Below, piece after piece: positions 1 to 10,011 of a DNA stretch of 64,000 nucleotides. Positions within the stretch are counted from its first letter, which is position 1. Every line of letters begins with the position of its first letter. Origin of the DNA: Colwellia sp. 1_MG-2023 (GTDB lineage Bacteria > Pseudomonadota > Gammaproteobacteria > Enterobacterales > Alteromonadaceae); assembly GCF_030546755.1 (NCBI RefSeq), contig NZ_JAUOPE010000003.1, positions 248,001-312,000 of the forward strand, in the 5' to 3' direction. The notes under the pieces are model-generated. The model was not told where the DNA came from and did no database searches. It was given only the letters and a program-made list of their open reading frames with translations. Both the position numbers and the translations under genes were made by a program.

Positions 1-1350
1 CCAATCAATGATATAGAAAAGCAATTGATTGAAGTTTTTCTGACTAATATTTCGATTGGTTATGAGAATGTTCACCTTTTTCAGAAATTGAGAGACGCTG
101 CATATAAAGATTGGCTAACAGAACTGCCTAATCGTTTAGAGTTTGTTAATTTACTCGACGATTTTGCTCAAAGTGACGACAAAAATCTTGTTGCTGGTTT
201 AATTGATATTAATCACTTTAGCGATATTAATGACGGTTTAGGTCAAGATTTAGGTAATCAATTACTGTTAGCTGTAACAGCACGAATGAAAGCTATGGGG
301 GGGAATTGTAAATTTGCCCGTGTTGGTGCTGATGTTTTTGGAATTGTCGGACCTTCAGATCATCTTACGCCTGAAAACTTAAATAATTTATTCAAAAAAG
401 CATTCTCAGCGGGCGAACAATACTTACCTATAAACGCTAGTTTTGGTTTATGCCATAAAAATGATGCAGGCTCACGTGGCGTAAAGGTTTTAAATCAAAT
501 TAACATTGCTTTAAATCTTGCAAAGAAAAGTAATCAAGAGCACTTTGTTTACTATAAGCAAGAAATGGAAGATAAAACGTTATGGCGTTTAGGAATGATC
601 CGCCAATTGCGGACAGACTTTGCTGAAAATCGTTTAGAACTTTGGTATCAACCACAATTAAACTTAAATACTGGCAAAGTTATTGGTGCGGAAGCGTTAT
701 TACGTTGGCGTACTGCTGATGGTCAGTTTATTTCACCTGCCGTTTTTATTCCTTTAGCTGAATATTCTGGCCTTATTATTGAAATCGGTGATTGGGTTAT
801 CAAGCAAGCGTGTAAACAAATTAAAAGTTTAGAAGAACAATCGTTTTCTGATGTAAGTATTTCGGTAAACGTTTCTATCCCTCAATTTAAACGTGAAAAC
901 TTTGTTAGTAGTATTATTGATGCCATTAAGCATTATCAGGTCAACCCAAGTAAATTAGAGCTCGAAATTACTGAAAACATTTTGATGGATGAACCTCAAA
1001 TTGTTATTGATGCGTTAAACCAAGTGAAAGCTGAAGGCATTAGTATCGCTTTAGATGACTTTGGTACGGGTTACTCTTCATTAAGTTATTTACAAAAGCT
1101 TCCGTTAGACCGCTTAAAAGTAGATCGCTCCTTTGTGATTGATATTGCCAAGCCTGGTCAATCAATTATTGCTGATACCATTATTAATTTAGGTAAACAA
1201 ATGGATCTAAAAGTCATTGCAGAAGGGATAGAAGATAAAGACCAGGAAGCCCATTTGAAATCTCAAGCCTGCGATGAAGTTCAAGGTTTCTTTTATGCTA
1301 AACCGATGCCCGCAGATGAGTTTTTGGCGTTTTTACAGAATAACTCTTAA
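1..1350 (+). CDS. GGDEF/EAL c-di-GMP phosphodiesterase, 5' end missing
   Basis: The reading frame is open from the first base, so the gene starts upstream of the window. The first about 40 residues (ending ISIGYENVHLFQKLRDAAY) look like the end of a DUF3369 sensor domain, which suggests a CheY-DUF3369-GGDEF-EAL response regulator; that is inference. A GGDEF domain follows, but its signature is degenerate (RVGADVFG in place of RxGGDEF) and no RxxD inhibitory site is seen, so it probably makes no c-di-GMP. The EAL domain looks intact: EALLRW, NVSIPQF, ELEITE, DDFGTGYSS, KVDRSF, AEGIE and QGFFYAKP are all present. The likely activity is hydrolysis of c-di-GMP to pGpG in the cytoplasm. A strong hairpin follows, shared with the convergent transporter gene. 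Confidence 0.9.
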   Translation, partial: PINDIEKQLIEVFLTNISIGYENVHLFQKLRDAAYKDWLTELPNRLEFVNLLDDFAQSDDKNLVAGLIDINHFSDINDGLGQDLGNQLLLAVTARMKAMGGNCKFARVGADVFGIVGPSDHLTPENLNNLFKKAFSAGEQYLPINASFGLCHKNDAGSRGVKVLNQINIALNLAKKSNQEHFVYYKQEMEDKTLWRLGMIRQLRTDFAENRLELWYQPQLNLNTGKVIGAEALLRWRTADGQFISPAVFIPLAEYSGLIIEIGDWVIKQACKQIKSLEEQSFSDVSISVNVSIPQFKRENFVSSIIDAIKHYQVNPSKLELEITENILMDEPQIVIDALNQVKAEGISIALDDFGTGYSSLSYLQKLPLDRLKVDRSFVIDIAKPGQSIIADTIINLGKQMDLKVIAEGIEDKDQEAHLKSQACDEVQGFFYAKPMPADEFLAFLQNNS

Positions 1351-1371
1351 CTTTCTCTAACTATTTAACAC

Positions 1372-1410
1372 AAAGGTTGTGTCATATGAATTGCATATGA
1401 CTCAACCTTT
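1372..1410. terminator. Bidirectional terminator between convergent genes
   Basis: A 17-bp stem (1372-1388 with 1394-1410, one T-T mismatch) closes a 5-base loop and is flanked by A and T runs. It lies between the stop of the EAL gene (1350) and the stop of the minus-strand MFS gene (1425), so it can serve both. Confidence 0.85.
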
Positions 1411-1424
1411 TTTATTGTTGGCAG

Positions 1425-2600
1425 CTAACTTTCTTGAAACTTGAGCTCAATACCTTGTTTTGGGTTTGTTGGTATTAAATGCGCTAAGCATAACGAACAA
1501 AAGGCAAAACCAGCGCCAACATAAAACACCCACGATGAATTAATAATCCACACTATACCCAATAATGCAGGGATAACGACTGCGGCAATATGATTAATTG
1601 AAAAGCTCACGCCAGCACTGGACGCTATATCTTCAGGCTTAGCAATTTTTTGAAAATAGGTTTTTATTGCTATCGCTAATGCGAAAAATAAATGATCAAT
1701 CACATAAAGCGCTGCTGCGACGGTTGAGTTTTCGACTAAGCCATAAGCGATAAAGAGCGTGATCAAACCTATGTACTCAAATTTTAAAATTCTTCGTTCA
1801 CCAATAATCCCGATTAATTTGCCAATGCGAGCGGCAAATAACCAATTGAAAATGTAGTTTATTAAAAATAGAGCACTAATATCAGCGACACTATAACCAA
1901 ATTTTTCAACCATTAAAAAGCCGGCGAACACGACAAATATTTGTCTGCGAGCACCACTGAAAAATGTTAACGCGTAAAATAACCAGTATCGTTTTCTCAG
2001 GATCAGTTTTTTATCTTGTTCAACATGAACGGGAAACTGTTTAAAAGTCATGGCTAAGAATAAGGTAAATATTATCGCGATACCGCCAAATAAAGTGTAG
2101 GTAGCTAGATAAGACCAAGTAAATTTCTCCATTAATAGCCAAATACTACTAAAGGCCAATAAAGAGGCTGCTGATTTTGCTGATAACATTTTTCCCATGA
2201 AATGTGCGGTATTGTCTTTATTAATCCATTGCAGAGTTAGGGATTGGTTCACCGTTTCAAAGTAGTGAAATCCTACCGACATAATAACCGTGGTAATATA
2301 TAAGCCGTAAACACTCGGAAAATAACCTGTTGCTGCGACGCCAAAGGCGGTAATAAACAAAGAGATAATTGCCAATTTTTGCTCTTTTACAAACAGTAAA
2401 AGATAAATAACGGTAAAAGCCAAAAAGCCGGGTATTTCACGTAAACTTTGTAAAATACCAATTTCTTTGCCAGTAAAATGTGCTTTTTCTATGACAAAAT
2501 TATTAAGTAGTGCCATCCATACCGAAAAAACCAGCGGCATAATAAATGCCATGGCAAGGAGCAGGTTTTCAGGTCTTTGAGTGATTTTGGATAAATTCAT
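1425..2600 (-). CDS. MFS transporter
   Basis: A 391-residue, very hydrophobic protein with about 12 predicted membrane helices in two halves and a charged central loop around residues 190-205 (HVEQDKKLILRKRY), the usual major facilitator layout. The substrate cannot be read from the sequence, and no drug-efflux or sugar-porter signature is obvious. It is transcribed alone, divergently from fadB across a 312-base AT-rich spacer and convergently with the c-di-GMP gene, with which it shares a terminator. The ATG at 2600 fits the first helix starting about 12 residues in (LLLAMAFIMPLVFSVWMALL). Confidence 0.8.
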   Translation of the reverse strand: MNLSKITQRPENLLLAMAFIMPLVFSVWMALLNNFVIEKAHFTGKEIGILQSLREIPGFLAFTVIYLLLFVKEQKLAIISLFITAFGVAATGYFPSVYGLYITTVIMSVGFHYFETVNQSLTLQWINKDNTAHFMGKMLSAKSAASLLAFSSIWLLMEKFTWSYLATYTLFGGIAIIFTLFLAMTFKQFPVHVEQDKKLILRKRYWLFYALTFFSGARRQIFVVFAGFLMVEKFGYSVADISALFLINYIFNWLFAARIGKLIGIIGERRILKFEYIGLITLFIAYGLVENSTVAAALYVIDHLFFALAIAIKTYFQKIAKPEDIASSAGVSFSINHIAAVVIPALLGIVWIINSSWVFYVGAGFAFCSLCLAHLIPTNPKQGIELKFQES

Positions 2601-2912
2601 ATTAATATTTTGAGAAAAATAAAATATATTTTACGGTAATTAACACGTATTACCTATTTATATTGCTGTTTATTCATACTTAAATTTCACCATATTTAAT
2701 TTGAACATCGTTTTTTAATCAACAAATCAGATAGTTGGGTTGTTTGTGTTTATTTTAATGCTTATCCAAATGTATTTTTTCATACGTATATTTAAAACGC
2801 TTGTTTAAATTTATTGCTTTTAGTTTTCTTTCAAGGCACACTCAATCGACTATTATTAAAAGCACAACGATTAACCCCTAATTTAAGTTAATGAAAAGTG
2901 AGGAGACTAGGC
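2601..2912. other. Divergent promoter region, MFS gene / fadB
   Basis: This 312-base, very AT-rich spacer holds no convincing ORF. It must carry the divergent promoters of the MFS gene and fadBA. An AAAC-N4-GTTT inverted repeat lies at 2795-2806. The SD sequence GAGGAG at about 2900-2905 belongs to fadB. Confidence 0.6.
2795..2806. promoter_or_regulatory. Possible PsrA/FadR-type operator upstream of fadBA
   Basis: The sequence AAACGCTTGTTT is an inverted AAAC/GTTT pair with a 4-base spacer, about 107 bases before the fadB ATG. TetR-type fatty-acid regulators of the PsrA family bind AAAC/GTTT palindromes in front of beta-oxidation genes. The match is short and could be chance in AT-rich DNA. 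Confidence 0.25.
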
Positions 2913-5072
2913 ATGTTATTTCAAGGCAAAAGCCTTTCTGCCGAGTTACTGGAAAATGGCATTGTTGAATTTAAATTTGACGCCGAAGGTTCAGTAAACA
3001 AATTCGATCAGGCTACATTTGAAGAATATAAAGCAGTTATTGCAGCAATTAATAACTGCAATGAAGCAAAAGGGGTATTAATTACCTCAGGTAAAGCTAA
3101 CTTTATTGTTGGTGCAGATATTACCGAGTTTTTAGAAATATTTAAAAAGCCAGAAGATGAACTTATTCCTTGGATCAAGCAAGGCTCAGATGTTTTTGAT
3201 GCCTTTGAAGATATTGAACTGCCAAAGGTTGTTGCGCTTAATGGCTTTGCGTTAGGTGGCGGCTGTGAATTTAGTTTAGCGTGTGAATATCGAATTGCCG
3301 ATACCACATGTTCTATTGGTTTACCTGAAGTGAAATTAGGCTTAATGCCAGGCTTTGGCGGAACCGTACGTTTGCCACGCGTAATTGGTGCTGATAATGC
3401 GATTGAATGGATGTCGACTGGTAAAGCTCATAAAGCAGAACAGGCGTTAGCTGTCGGTGTATTAGATGCTGTTGTCGCTCCTGAGCATTTACGTGAAGCT
3501 GCGTTAACAACGTTACAACAAGCGATTGATGGCAAATTAGATTGGCGAGCAAAACGTCAACCAAAACTTGAACCATTAAATTTATCACCTACTGAAAGTA
3601 TCATGACATTTACTACCTGTAAGGGGATGATAGCAGCCAAAGCGGGTAAACATTATCCTGCGCCAATGGCGACAGTGAAAACTATTGAAGCTGCTGCTGG
3701 CTTAGGTCGAGAAGGCGCAATGGCACTTGAAAATAAAGGTTTTGCCTTGCTTGCTAAAACTGATGCCGCAACTGCACAAATTGGTTTGTTTATGGCCGAC
3801 CAAGTAGTGAAAGGTAAAGCTAAAAAAGCTGGGAAATTAGCCACTAAATCAGTTGAACGTGCAGCTGTGTTAGGTGCAGGTATTATGGGTGGCGGTATTG
3901 CTTACCAGTCAGCTTATAAAGGCACACCGATTGTCATGAAAGACATTAACAATCAAGCGCTTGATTTAGGTTTAACCACAGCAGCAGGTATTTTATCAAA
4001 GCTTGCTGATCGAGGCAGAATCGATGCTAAGAAAATGGCCGGAGTCCTAAATAATATTACACCAACGTTAAGTTACGATAGCGTCAAAGACGTTGATATT
4101 GTGGTTGAAGCGGTTGTTGAAAACCCGAAAGTAAAAGCGGCAGTGTTAGCTGAAGTTGAAACTTATGTTGATGAAGATGCAATTATTACTTCAAACACTT
4201 CAACTATTTCAATCGATTTACTTGCTCAAAGCGTTAAACGCAAAGACAAATTTTGTGGTATGCACTTTTTCAACCCAGTAAATAAAATGCCCCTAGTTGA
4301 AATTATTCGTGGTAAAGAAACCTCTGATGAAACTATCGCAACTGTGGTTGCTTATGCGGCTAAAATGGGTAAATCACCTATTGTTGTTAATGATTGTCCA
4401 GGTTTTTATATCAATCGAGTGCTATTTCCTTATTTCGCAGGCTTCAGTCAATTAGTGCTTGAAGGTGCTGACTTTACAGCCGTTGATAAAGTCATGGAAA
4501 AACAATTTGGTTGGCCAATGGGACCTGCATACCTACTTGATGTTGTTGGTATTGATACCGCAGATCATTGTACTGGTGTGATGTCGGCAGGTTTCCCAAC
4601 TCGTATGGCTAAAATTGCTAATGACCCTGTTAGCGCACTTTATAATGCTAACCGTTTAGGTCAGAAAAACGGTGGTGGCTTTTTCGATTACGGTAAAGAT
4701 AAACGTGGTAAACCGACTAAAGTTGCTGCGCAAGCAGCTTATGATTTACTAAATGTTGATACGAAAGCTTTTGAAGCTGATGAAATCATCGCACGCCTAA
4801 TGATTCCTATGGTGAATGAAGTTGTCCGTTGTTTAGAGGAAGGTGTTGTTGATACCGCCGCAGAAGCAGATATGGGCTTAATTTACGGTTTAGGTTTCCC
4901 TCCATTTAGAGGCGGCCCAATTCGTTATTTAGAAACAGTTGGTTTAACTAACTTTATCGAAATGGCAGATAAATTTGCTCACTTAGGTGAAATTTATCAA
5001 GTAACTGATGGTATGCGTGACATGGCAGCCTCAGGTAAATCTTACTTCAACACTGACGTTAAAACAGCTTAG
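2913..5072 (+). CDS. fadB: Fatty acid oxidation complex subunit alpha FadB
   Basis: A 719-residue multifunctional enzyme of aerobic beta-oxidation: enoyl-CoA hydratase/isomerase at the N-terminus and L-3-hydroxyacyl-CoA dehydrogenase in the C-terminal half. The hydratase glutamates fall at E119 (GGGCEF) and E139 (GLPEVKLG), the same numbers as in E. coli FadB. The NAD-binding loop is GAGIMGGG near residue 321, and the catalytic histidine is H451 in HFFNPV. I chose the ATG at 2913 (MLFQGKSL) over a GTG at 2898 because MLFQGKSL aligns with the E. coli start and the SD GAGGAG overlaps the GTG. It is followed after 9 bases by fadA, the normal alpha-beta operon for the cytoplasmic complex. Confidence 0.97.
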   Translation: MLFQGKSLSAELLENGIVEFKFDAEGSVNKFDQATFEEYKAVIAAINNCNEAKGVLITSGKANFIVGADITEFLEIFKKPEDELIPWIKQGSDVFDAFEDIELPKVVALNGFALGGGCEFSLACEYRIADTTCSIGLPEVKLGLMPGFGGTVRLPRVIGADNAIEWMSTGKAHKAEQALAVGVLDAVVAPEHLREAALTTLQQAIDGKLDWRAKRQPKLEPLNLSPTESIMTFTTCKGMIAAKAGKHYPAPMATVKTIEAAAGLGREGAMALENKGFALLAKTDAATAQIGLFMADQVVKGKAKKAGKLATKSVERAAVLGAGIMGGGIAYQSAYKGTPIVMKDINNQALDLGLTTAAGILSKLADRGRIDAKKMAGVLNNITPTLSYDSVKDVDIVVEAVVENPKVKAAVLAEVETYVDEDAIITSNTSTISIDLLAQSVKRKDKFCGMHFFNPVNKMPLVEIIRGKETSDETIATVVAYAAKMGKSPIVVNDCPGFYINRVLFPYFAGFSQLVLEGADFTAVDKVMEKQFGWPMGPAYLLDVVGIDTADHCTGVMSAGFPTRMAKIANDPVSALYNANRLGQKNGGGFFDYGKDKRGKPTKVAAQAAYDLLNVDTKAFEADEIIARLMIPMVNEVVRCLEEGVVDTAAEADMGLIYGLGFPPFRGGPIRYLETVGLTNFIEMADKFAHLGEIYQVTDGMRDMAASGKSYFNTDVKTA

Positions 5073-6245
<1,173 letters not shown>

Positions 6246-6264
6246 TTGTATTTCTCGCGCAGTA

Positions 6265-6288
6265 AAAAGCTCACTTCGGTGAGCTTTT
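6265..6288 (+). terminator. Rho-independent terminator of fadBA
   Basis: A perfect 10-bp stem AAAAGCTCAC/GTGAGCTTTT with a TTCG tetraloop, starting 20 bases after the fadA stop. Confidence 0.9.
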
Positions 6289-6383
6289 GTGTTTCCATAT
6301 TATCAACCTAACTAGTTTCAATAGTTTAATACTTGGCTAAATGCGTATAACCTACCAATAAATTCAATCAAAGATTGCCATTA

Positions 6384-7223
6384 ATGAGAACGTGGAAGTT
6401 TCAACCTATAGATCAAACGGTTGCTAAATTTATCAATTGTTATTGGTGTATAGAAAAAGAAAGCTCAGATATTACACTTGATAATCCTATTTTAAATCCT
6501 GATCCTTCCGCTACTTTAATCATTGCGCCAGATGAACAACACTATTGTTACCAAAATAGTCATCAAATTTTTTCTGGGGTGGGTTGTCATTGGCTCTTTC
6601 CAAATAGCCAATCATTACAACTCGATCACTCCAAGCCGTTTCACATTATAGGAATAAAATTTCACGTGGGGGCGCTGTATTCGCTCCATAAAAAGCCAGC
6701 AACACCAAAACTAGATTTAGTAGAAGAAGTTAATTTTATGTCTCTATTCAATAACGACAATATTGTGCAATCAAACATATTAGACTTGTCTAAAAATAAT
6801 GAGCAATTGTGCATAGAATTAATGGATGAGCTAATACTCTCCTGGGTTAAAAATAGCAAGCTAGATAAACAAAGTGAACTCGTGAGAAAAGCAATTCCAC
6901 TATTATCAACTACCCCAGTTTCAAACATAGGAAGTCAACTTAATTGCTCGCAGCGGACTATAGAGCGTAACTTTTCTCGGGTTACGGGGTTAACATTAAA
7001 GCAATGCCAATCAATGAATCGTTTTGAAGAGGTTTTAAGTCGGTTATATCAATTAGAAAATCAGCCGGTTAACTGGCTAGATATTGTCGATGAATTTGGC
7101 TTTAGTGATCAACCTCATTTGATTAATTATATTAAAAACATCATTGGTAAAACACCTAATGAATACCTCAAGAAAAGAGATATTACTATTGATATTTATG
7201 GAGATTTTGAAAGTAAAACTTAG
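6384..7223 (+). CDS. AraC-family transcriptional regulator
   Basis: A 279-residue protein with an N-terminal sensor-like domain (MRTWKFQPIDQTVAKFI..YWC, the DUF6597 type found in many AraC proteins) and a C-terminal double helix-turn-helix. The first HTH is near IGSQLNCSQRTIERNFSRVT and the second near VDEFGFSDQPHLINYIKNI, followed by the typical GKTPNEYLKKR ending. I chose the ATG at 6384; a TTG three codons upstream (6375) is also in frame, and neither has a strong SD. No adjacent gene is an obvious target and the ligand is unknown. Confidence 0.85.
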   Translation: MRTWKFQPIDQTVAKFINCYWCIEKESSDITLDNPILNPDPSATLIIAPDEQHYCYQNSHQIFSGVGCHWLFPNSQSLQLDHSKPFHIIGIKFHVGALYSLHKKPATPKLDLVEEVNFMSLFNNDNIVQSNILDLSKNNEQLCIELMDELILSWVKNSKLDKQSELVRKAIPLLSTTPVSNIGSQLNCSQRTIERNFSRVTGLTLKQCQSMNRFEEVLSRLYQLENQPVNWLDIVDEFGFSDQPHLINYIKNIIGKTPNEYLKKRDITIDIYGDFESKT

Positions 7224-7449
7224 GGAATTTAGCGCTTTCAATATAACCACTCATTCTATACTTTTACTTGTTTCAGCTTTTCAACACCCCAGCAATTAAA
7301 ACTGAAAAGTCATAGCTTCTAATGAATACGTTAGAAAACATAAAAAATGTGTCGTATTTTTACAATCTATGCAGAGAAATTAACGATATTATTTTCATCA
7401 ACATCAGCAAATACTTAACACTAAAATGCTTTAAGTAAATGAGAAGAGA

Positions 7450-7902
7450 ATGACAATTAATATTAGAAAGTATCAAACCCATGACCTGAAAGGATTACTG
7501 ATTGTTTGGGAAAAATCGTCAAGGCTTGCGCACCCTTTTATGGCAAATTCATTTTTTGAACAAGAACGAGATAATATTCCTAACATATATATTCCGAATA
7601 CGGATACTCAAGTGATCACCGTCGACGGAGTTGTAGTCGGTTTTATTGCGCTTATTGAAGGCGAAAATTCAGGTGTCAAAAATTGTGAAATAGGTGGGTT
7701 GTTTGTAGATCCAAACTATCATGGACAAAAACTAGGTAAAGCGCTTGTCGATTTTGCTGTAGATAAATACGGACCATTAACCGTTAAAGTATTAAAAGAA
7801 AATCATTTAGGCAGGTCGTTTTATAACAAATATGGTTTTGCTTTCATGCGTGAAATTACGTGGGAACCGACAGGCGATATTTTAATTGAACTGAAATGCT
7901 AA
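7450..7902 (+). CDS. GNAT family N-acetyltransferase, YjaB-like
   Basis: A 150-residue single-domain GNAT protein. The acetyl-CoA loop is seen as DPNYHGQKLGKALVDFA (Q/R-x-x-G-x-G/A type), preceded by the beta-4 strand IGGLFVDP and followed by NHLGRSFYNKYGF. The order and spacing resemble E. coli YjaB. The substrate is unknown. A GAGAAGAGA SD lies just before the ATG. Its TAA overlaps the TAG of the convergent topB by three bases (4-base gene overlap), so no terminator fits between them. Confidence 0.85.
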   Translation: MTINIRKYQTHDLKGLLIVWEKSSRLAHPFMANSFFEQERDNIPNIYIPNTDTQVITVDGVVVGFIALIEGENSGVKNCEIGGLFVDPNYHGQKLGKALVDFAVDKYGPLTVKVLKENHLGRSFYNKYGFAFMREITWEPTGDILIELKC

Positions 7903-9818
7903 GCCGTTTTTTTCGAGGATCTTCGACGCTTTTTATAGGCTGGCTTTTGCGTTGATTTTATTCCTTTTAATGACGTGGGTAATTGTTGGCTTGCCAGATT
8001 TATTAGCTCGGTTAATGTGCTGGTTAATGGTTGCATAAAGTTCTGATAATTAGATTTTTTTTCACTGATGTTATTTAGCATCGCTTCCCATTGTGCGGTC
8101 ATATCGGGAGTCGTACATTGTTGAGGTAAGGCATTAATTAACCCTTTGCCAGCATCTGTAGCATGAATTAATTTTCCTTGTCGCTTTAAAAACCCTCGCT
8201 TAAATAATAACTCGATAATATTTGCTCGCGTAGCTTCCGTGCCTAAACCATCGGTTTCCTTTAGTATTGATTTAAGTTGTTTATCGTTTACAAAACGGCT
8301 GATGCCGGTCATTGCCGCTAATAATGTGGCATCAGTGAAGGCCTTAGGTGCTTGGGTCATTTTTTCCAGTAAATTACCTTGTTGACACTGTAAAACGTCC
8401 CCTTTTTTTACCTCTGGTAAGTATTGTACGGTATCAACATCTGAGTTTTTATTTTCCTGTTTATACAAACTCTTCCAGCCGATTTGAGTTGGAATATTTG
8501 CGCTTGCGGTAAATAAACCGCCGGCTATATCAAGGTCAATTTTAGTATGATCATATAAATAAGCCGGATAGAATTGAGCAATGTATTGTCGTGCTATTAA
8601 TTGATAAATATTCTTTTCAAAACTGTTTAACGTAATGTTTTGTGATGATTTTTCTGTAGGGATAATCGCGTGGTGAGCGGTTATTTTCTTACTATTCCAC
8701 GCCTTACTTTTTAATGATGAATTGGCCTTATTCGCCGCTTCTCTTAAAGGGCCATCTATTTGCGATAAATGTTTTAAAATTGGAGTTGCTTGTTGATGCT
8801 GTTCTGCCGGTAAATATCGGCAATCAGATCTAGGGTAAGTGATTAATTTATGTTTTTCATAAAGCGTTTGGCAAACGTCTAACACCAACTTAGCATTCAT
8901 TGAATATTGATTTGCAGCTGCAATTTGTAAGGCGGAAAGGTTAAAAGGCAAGGGGGGCTGTTGCTGCTTTTGCTCTTTTTTTACATTACTAACCGTCGCG
9001 GGTTGATTGGTAATACGTTGGATAACATTTTCTGCGAGGCTTTTGACGAGCACGCGACCTTCATCGTCCATATATGGTTGGCAAGCATCACTTGGTTGCC
9101 ATTTCGCGGCAAAGTTTTCGTTATTGTTAGTGAGAATATTTGCCGTTACTTGATAGAAAGGCTTGGCAACAAAATGCTTAATTTCATCGTCTCTGTTGAC
9201 CACTAATCCTAAAACTGGAGTTTGTACCCGACCGACAGATAATACGCCCTGATACCCTACTTTTCCGCCTTGGATAGTGTACGCTCGGGTTAAATTAATA
9301 CCGTATAACCAATCGGCTCTACTTCTGGCTAAAGCAGAAACAGATAAAGGCATGAACGCGTTGTTCGATTGCAATTTTTTTAGCGCACGTTGAACAGCTG
9401 AACGATTTAAGTCACTGATTAATAAGCGTTGAGTGTGCTTTTTTTTATGCTCATCAACGTTAAGGTAATCGATAACTTCATCAATTAATAATTGCCCTTC
9501 GCGATCAGGGTCTCCGGCATGAATTATTTGCTCGGCTTGTTTGACTAACTTTCGGATGACGCTAAGCTGACTTTTGGTTTTATATTTAGGCTTCAGTTGC
9601 CACTTTTCGGGAATAATCGGGAGGTGGTCTAATTGCCACTTTTTATACTTATCATCATAACTGTCAGGATCTGCTTGTTCTAAGATATGGCCAATACACC
9701 ATGAAACGACATCGCCATTTCCCACCTCAATAAATCCCTGCTGCTTTTTATGTGGTTTGGGTAAAGCATCAGCAATGGCACGACCTAAACTGGGTTTTTC
9801 AGCAAGATAAAGCTTCAT
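7899..9818 (-). CDS. topB: DNA topoisomerase III
   Basis: A 639-residue type IA topoisomerase that relaxes and decatenates DNA through a single-strand break. The TOPRIM start is MKLYLAEKPSLGRAIADAL, with the metal-binding HAGDPDREGQL near residue 100. The active tyrosine is in LITYPRSD. A type IA central motif, LSVGRVQTPVLGLVV, is present. The length is close to E. coli TopB (653), and the C-terminus is a lysine/arginine-rich tail (KKRRRSSKKTA) rather than zinc fingers. It is monocistronic and overlaps the end of the convergent GNAT gene. Confidence 0.95.
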   Translation of the reverse strand: MKLYLAEKPSLGRAIADALPKPHKKQQGFIEVGNGDVVSWCIGHILEQADPDSYDDKYKKWQLDHLPIIPEKWQLKPKYKTKSQLSVIRKLVKQAEQIIHAGDPDREGQLLIDEVIDYLNVDEHKKKHTQRLLISDLNRSAVQRALKKLQSNNAFMPLSVSALARSRADWLYGINLTRAYTIQGGKVGYQGVLSVGRVQTPVLGLVVNRDDEIKHFVAKPFYQVTANILTNNNENFAAKWQPSDACQPYMDDEGRVLVKSLAENVIQRITNQPATVSNVKKEQKQQQPPLPFNLSALQIAAANQYSMNAKLVLDVCQTLYEKHKLITYPRSDCRYLPAEQHQQATPILKHLSQIDGPLREAANKANSSLKSKAWNSKKITAHHAIIPTEKSSQNITLNSFEKNIYQLIARQYIAQFYPAYLYDHTKIDLDIAGGLFTASANIPTQIGWKSLYKQENKNSDVDTVQYLPEVKKGDVLQCQQGNLLEKMTQAPKAFTDATLLAAMTGISRFVNDKQLKSILKETDGLGTEATRANIIELLFKRGFLKRQGKLIHATDAGKGLINALPQQCTTPDMTAQWEAMLNNISEKKSNYQNFMQPLTSTLTELINLASQQLPTSLKGIKSTQKPAYKKRRRSSKKTA

Positions 9819-10011
9819 GAATTATTTAAGTATAGTGAAATAAGCATAGTGTAATTTAATACTGTCTATATATCCAGTTGCTTGGTTAATCTTTATGGCA
9901 AATGAGTTTTCACTTTTAACGACTTTACTTGTTAGTGATTTTTAAAGTTGATAAGAGACAAACTTAACGATAGGTTAGTGGTATCTGTTTTTTCTTCGGA
10001 CTGTTTATCAC

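Noticed and set aside
7322-7438. 38-codon ORF before the GNAT gene
   Set aside because: No SD precedes the ATG and the sequence is AT-driven (rich in N, I, K, F). Not enough support.
8961-9206. 81-codon plus-strand ORF inside topB
   Set aside because: Shadow of the topB coding sequence without SD or domain.
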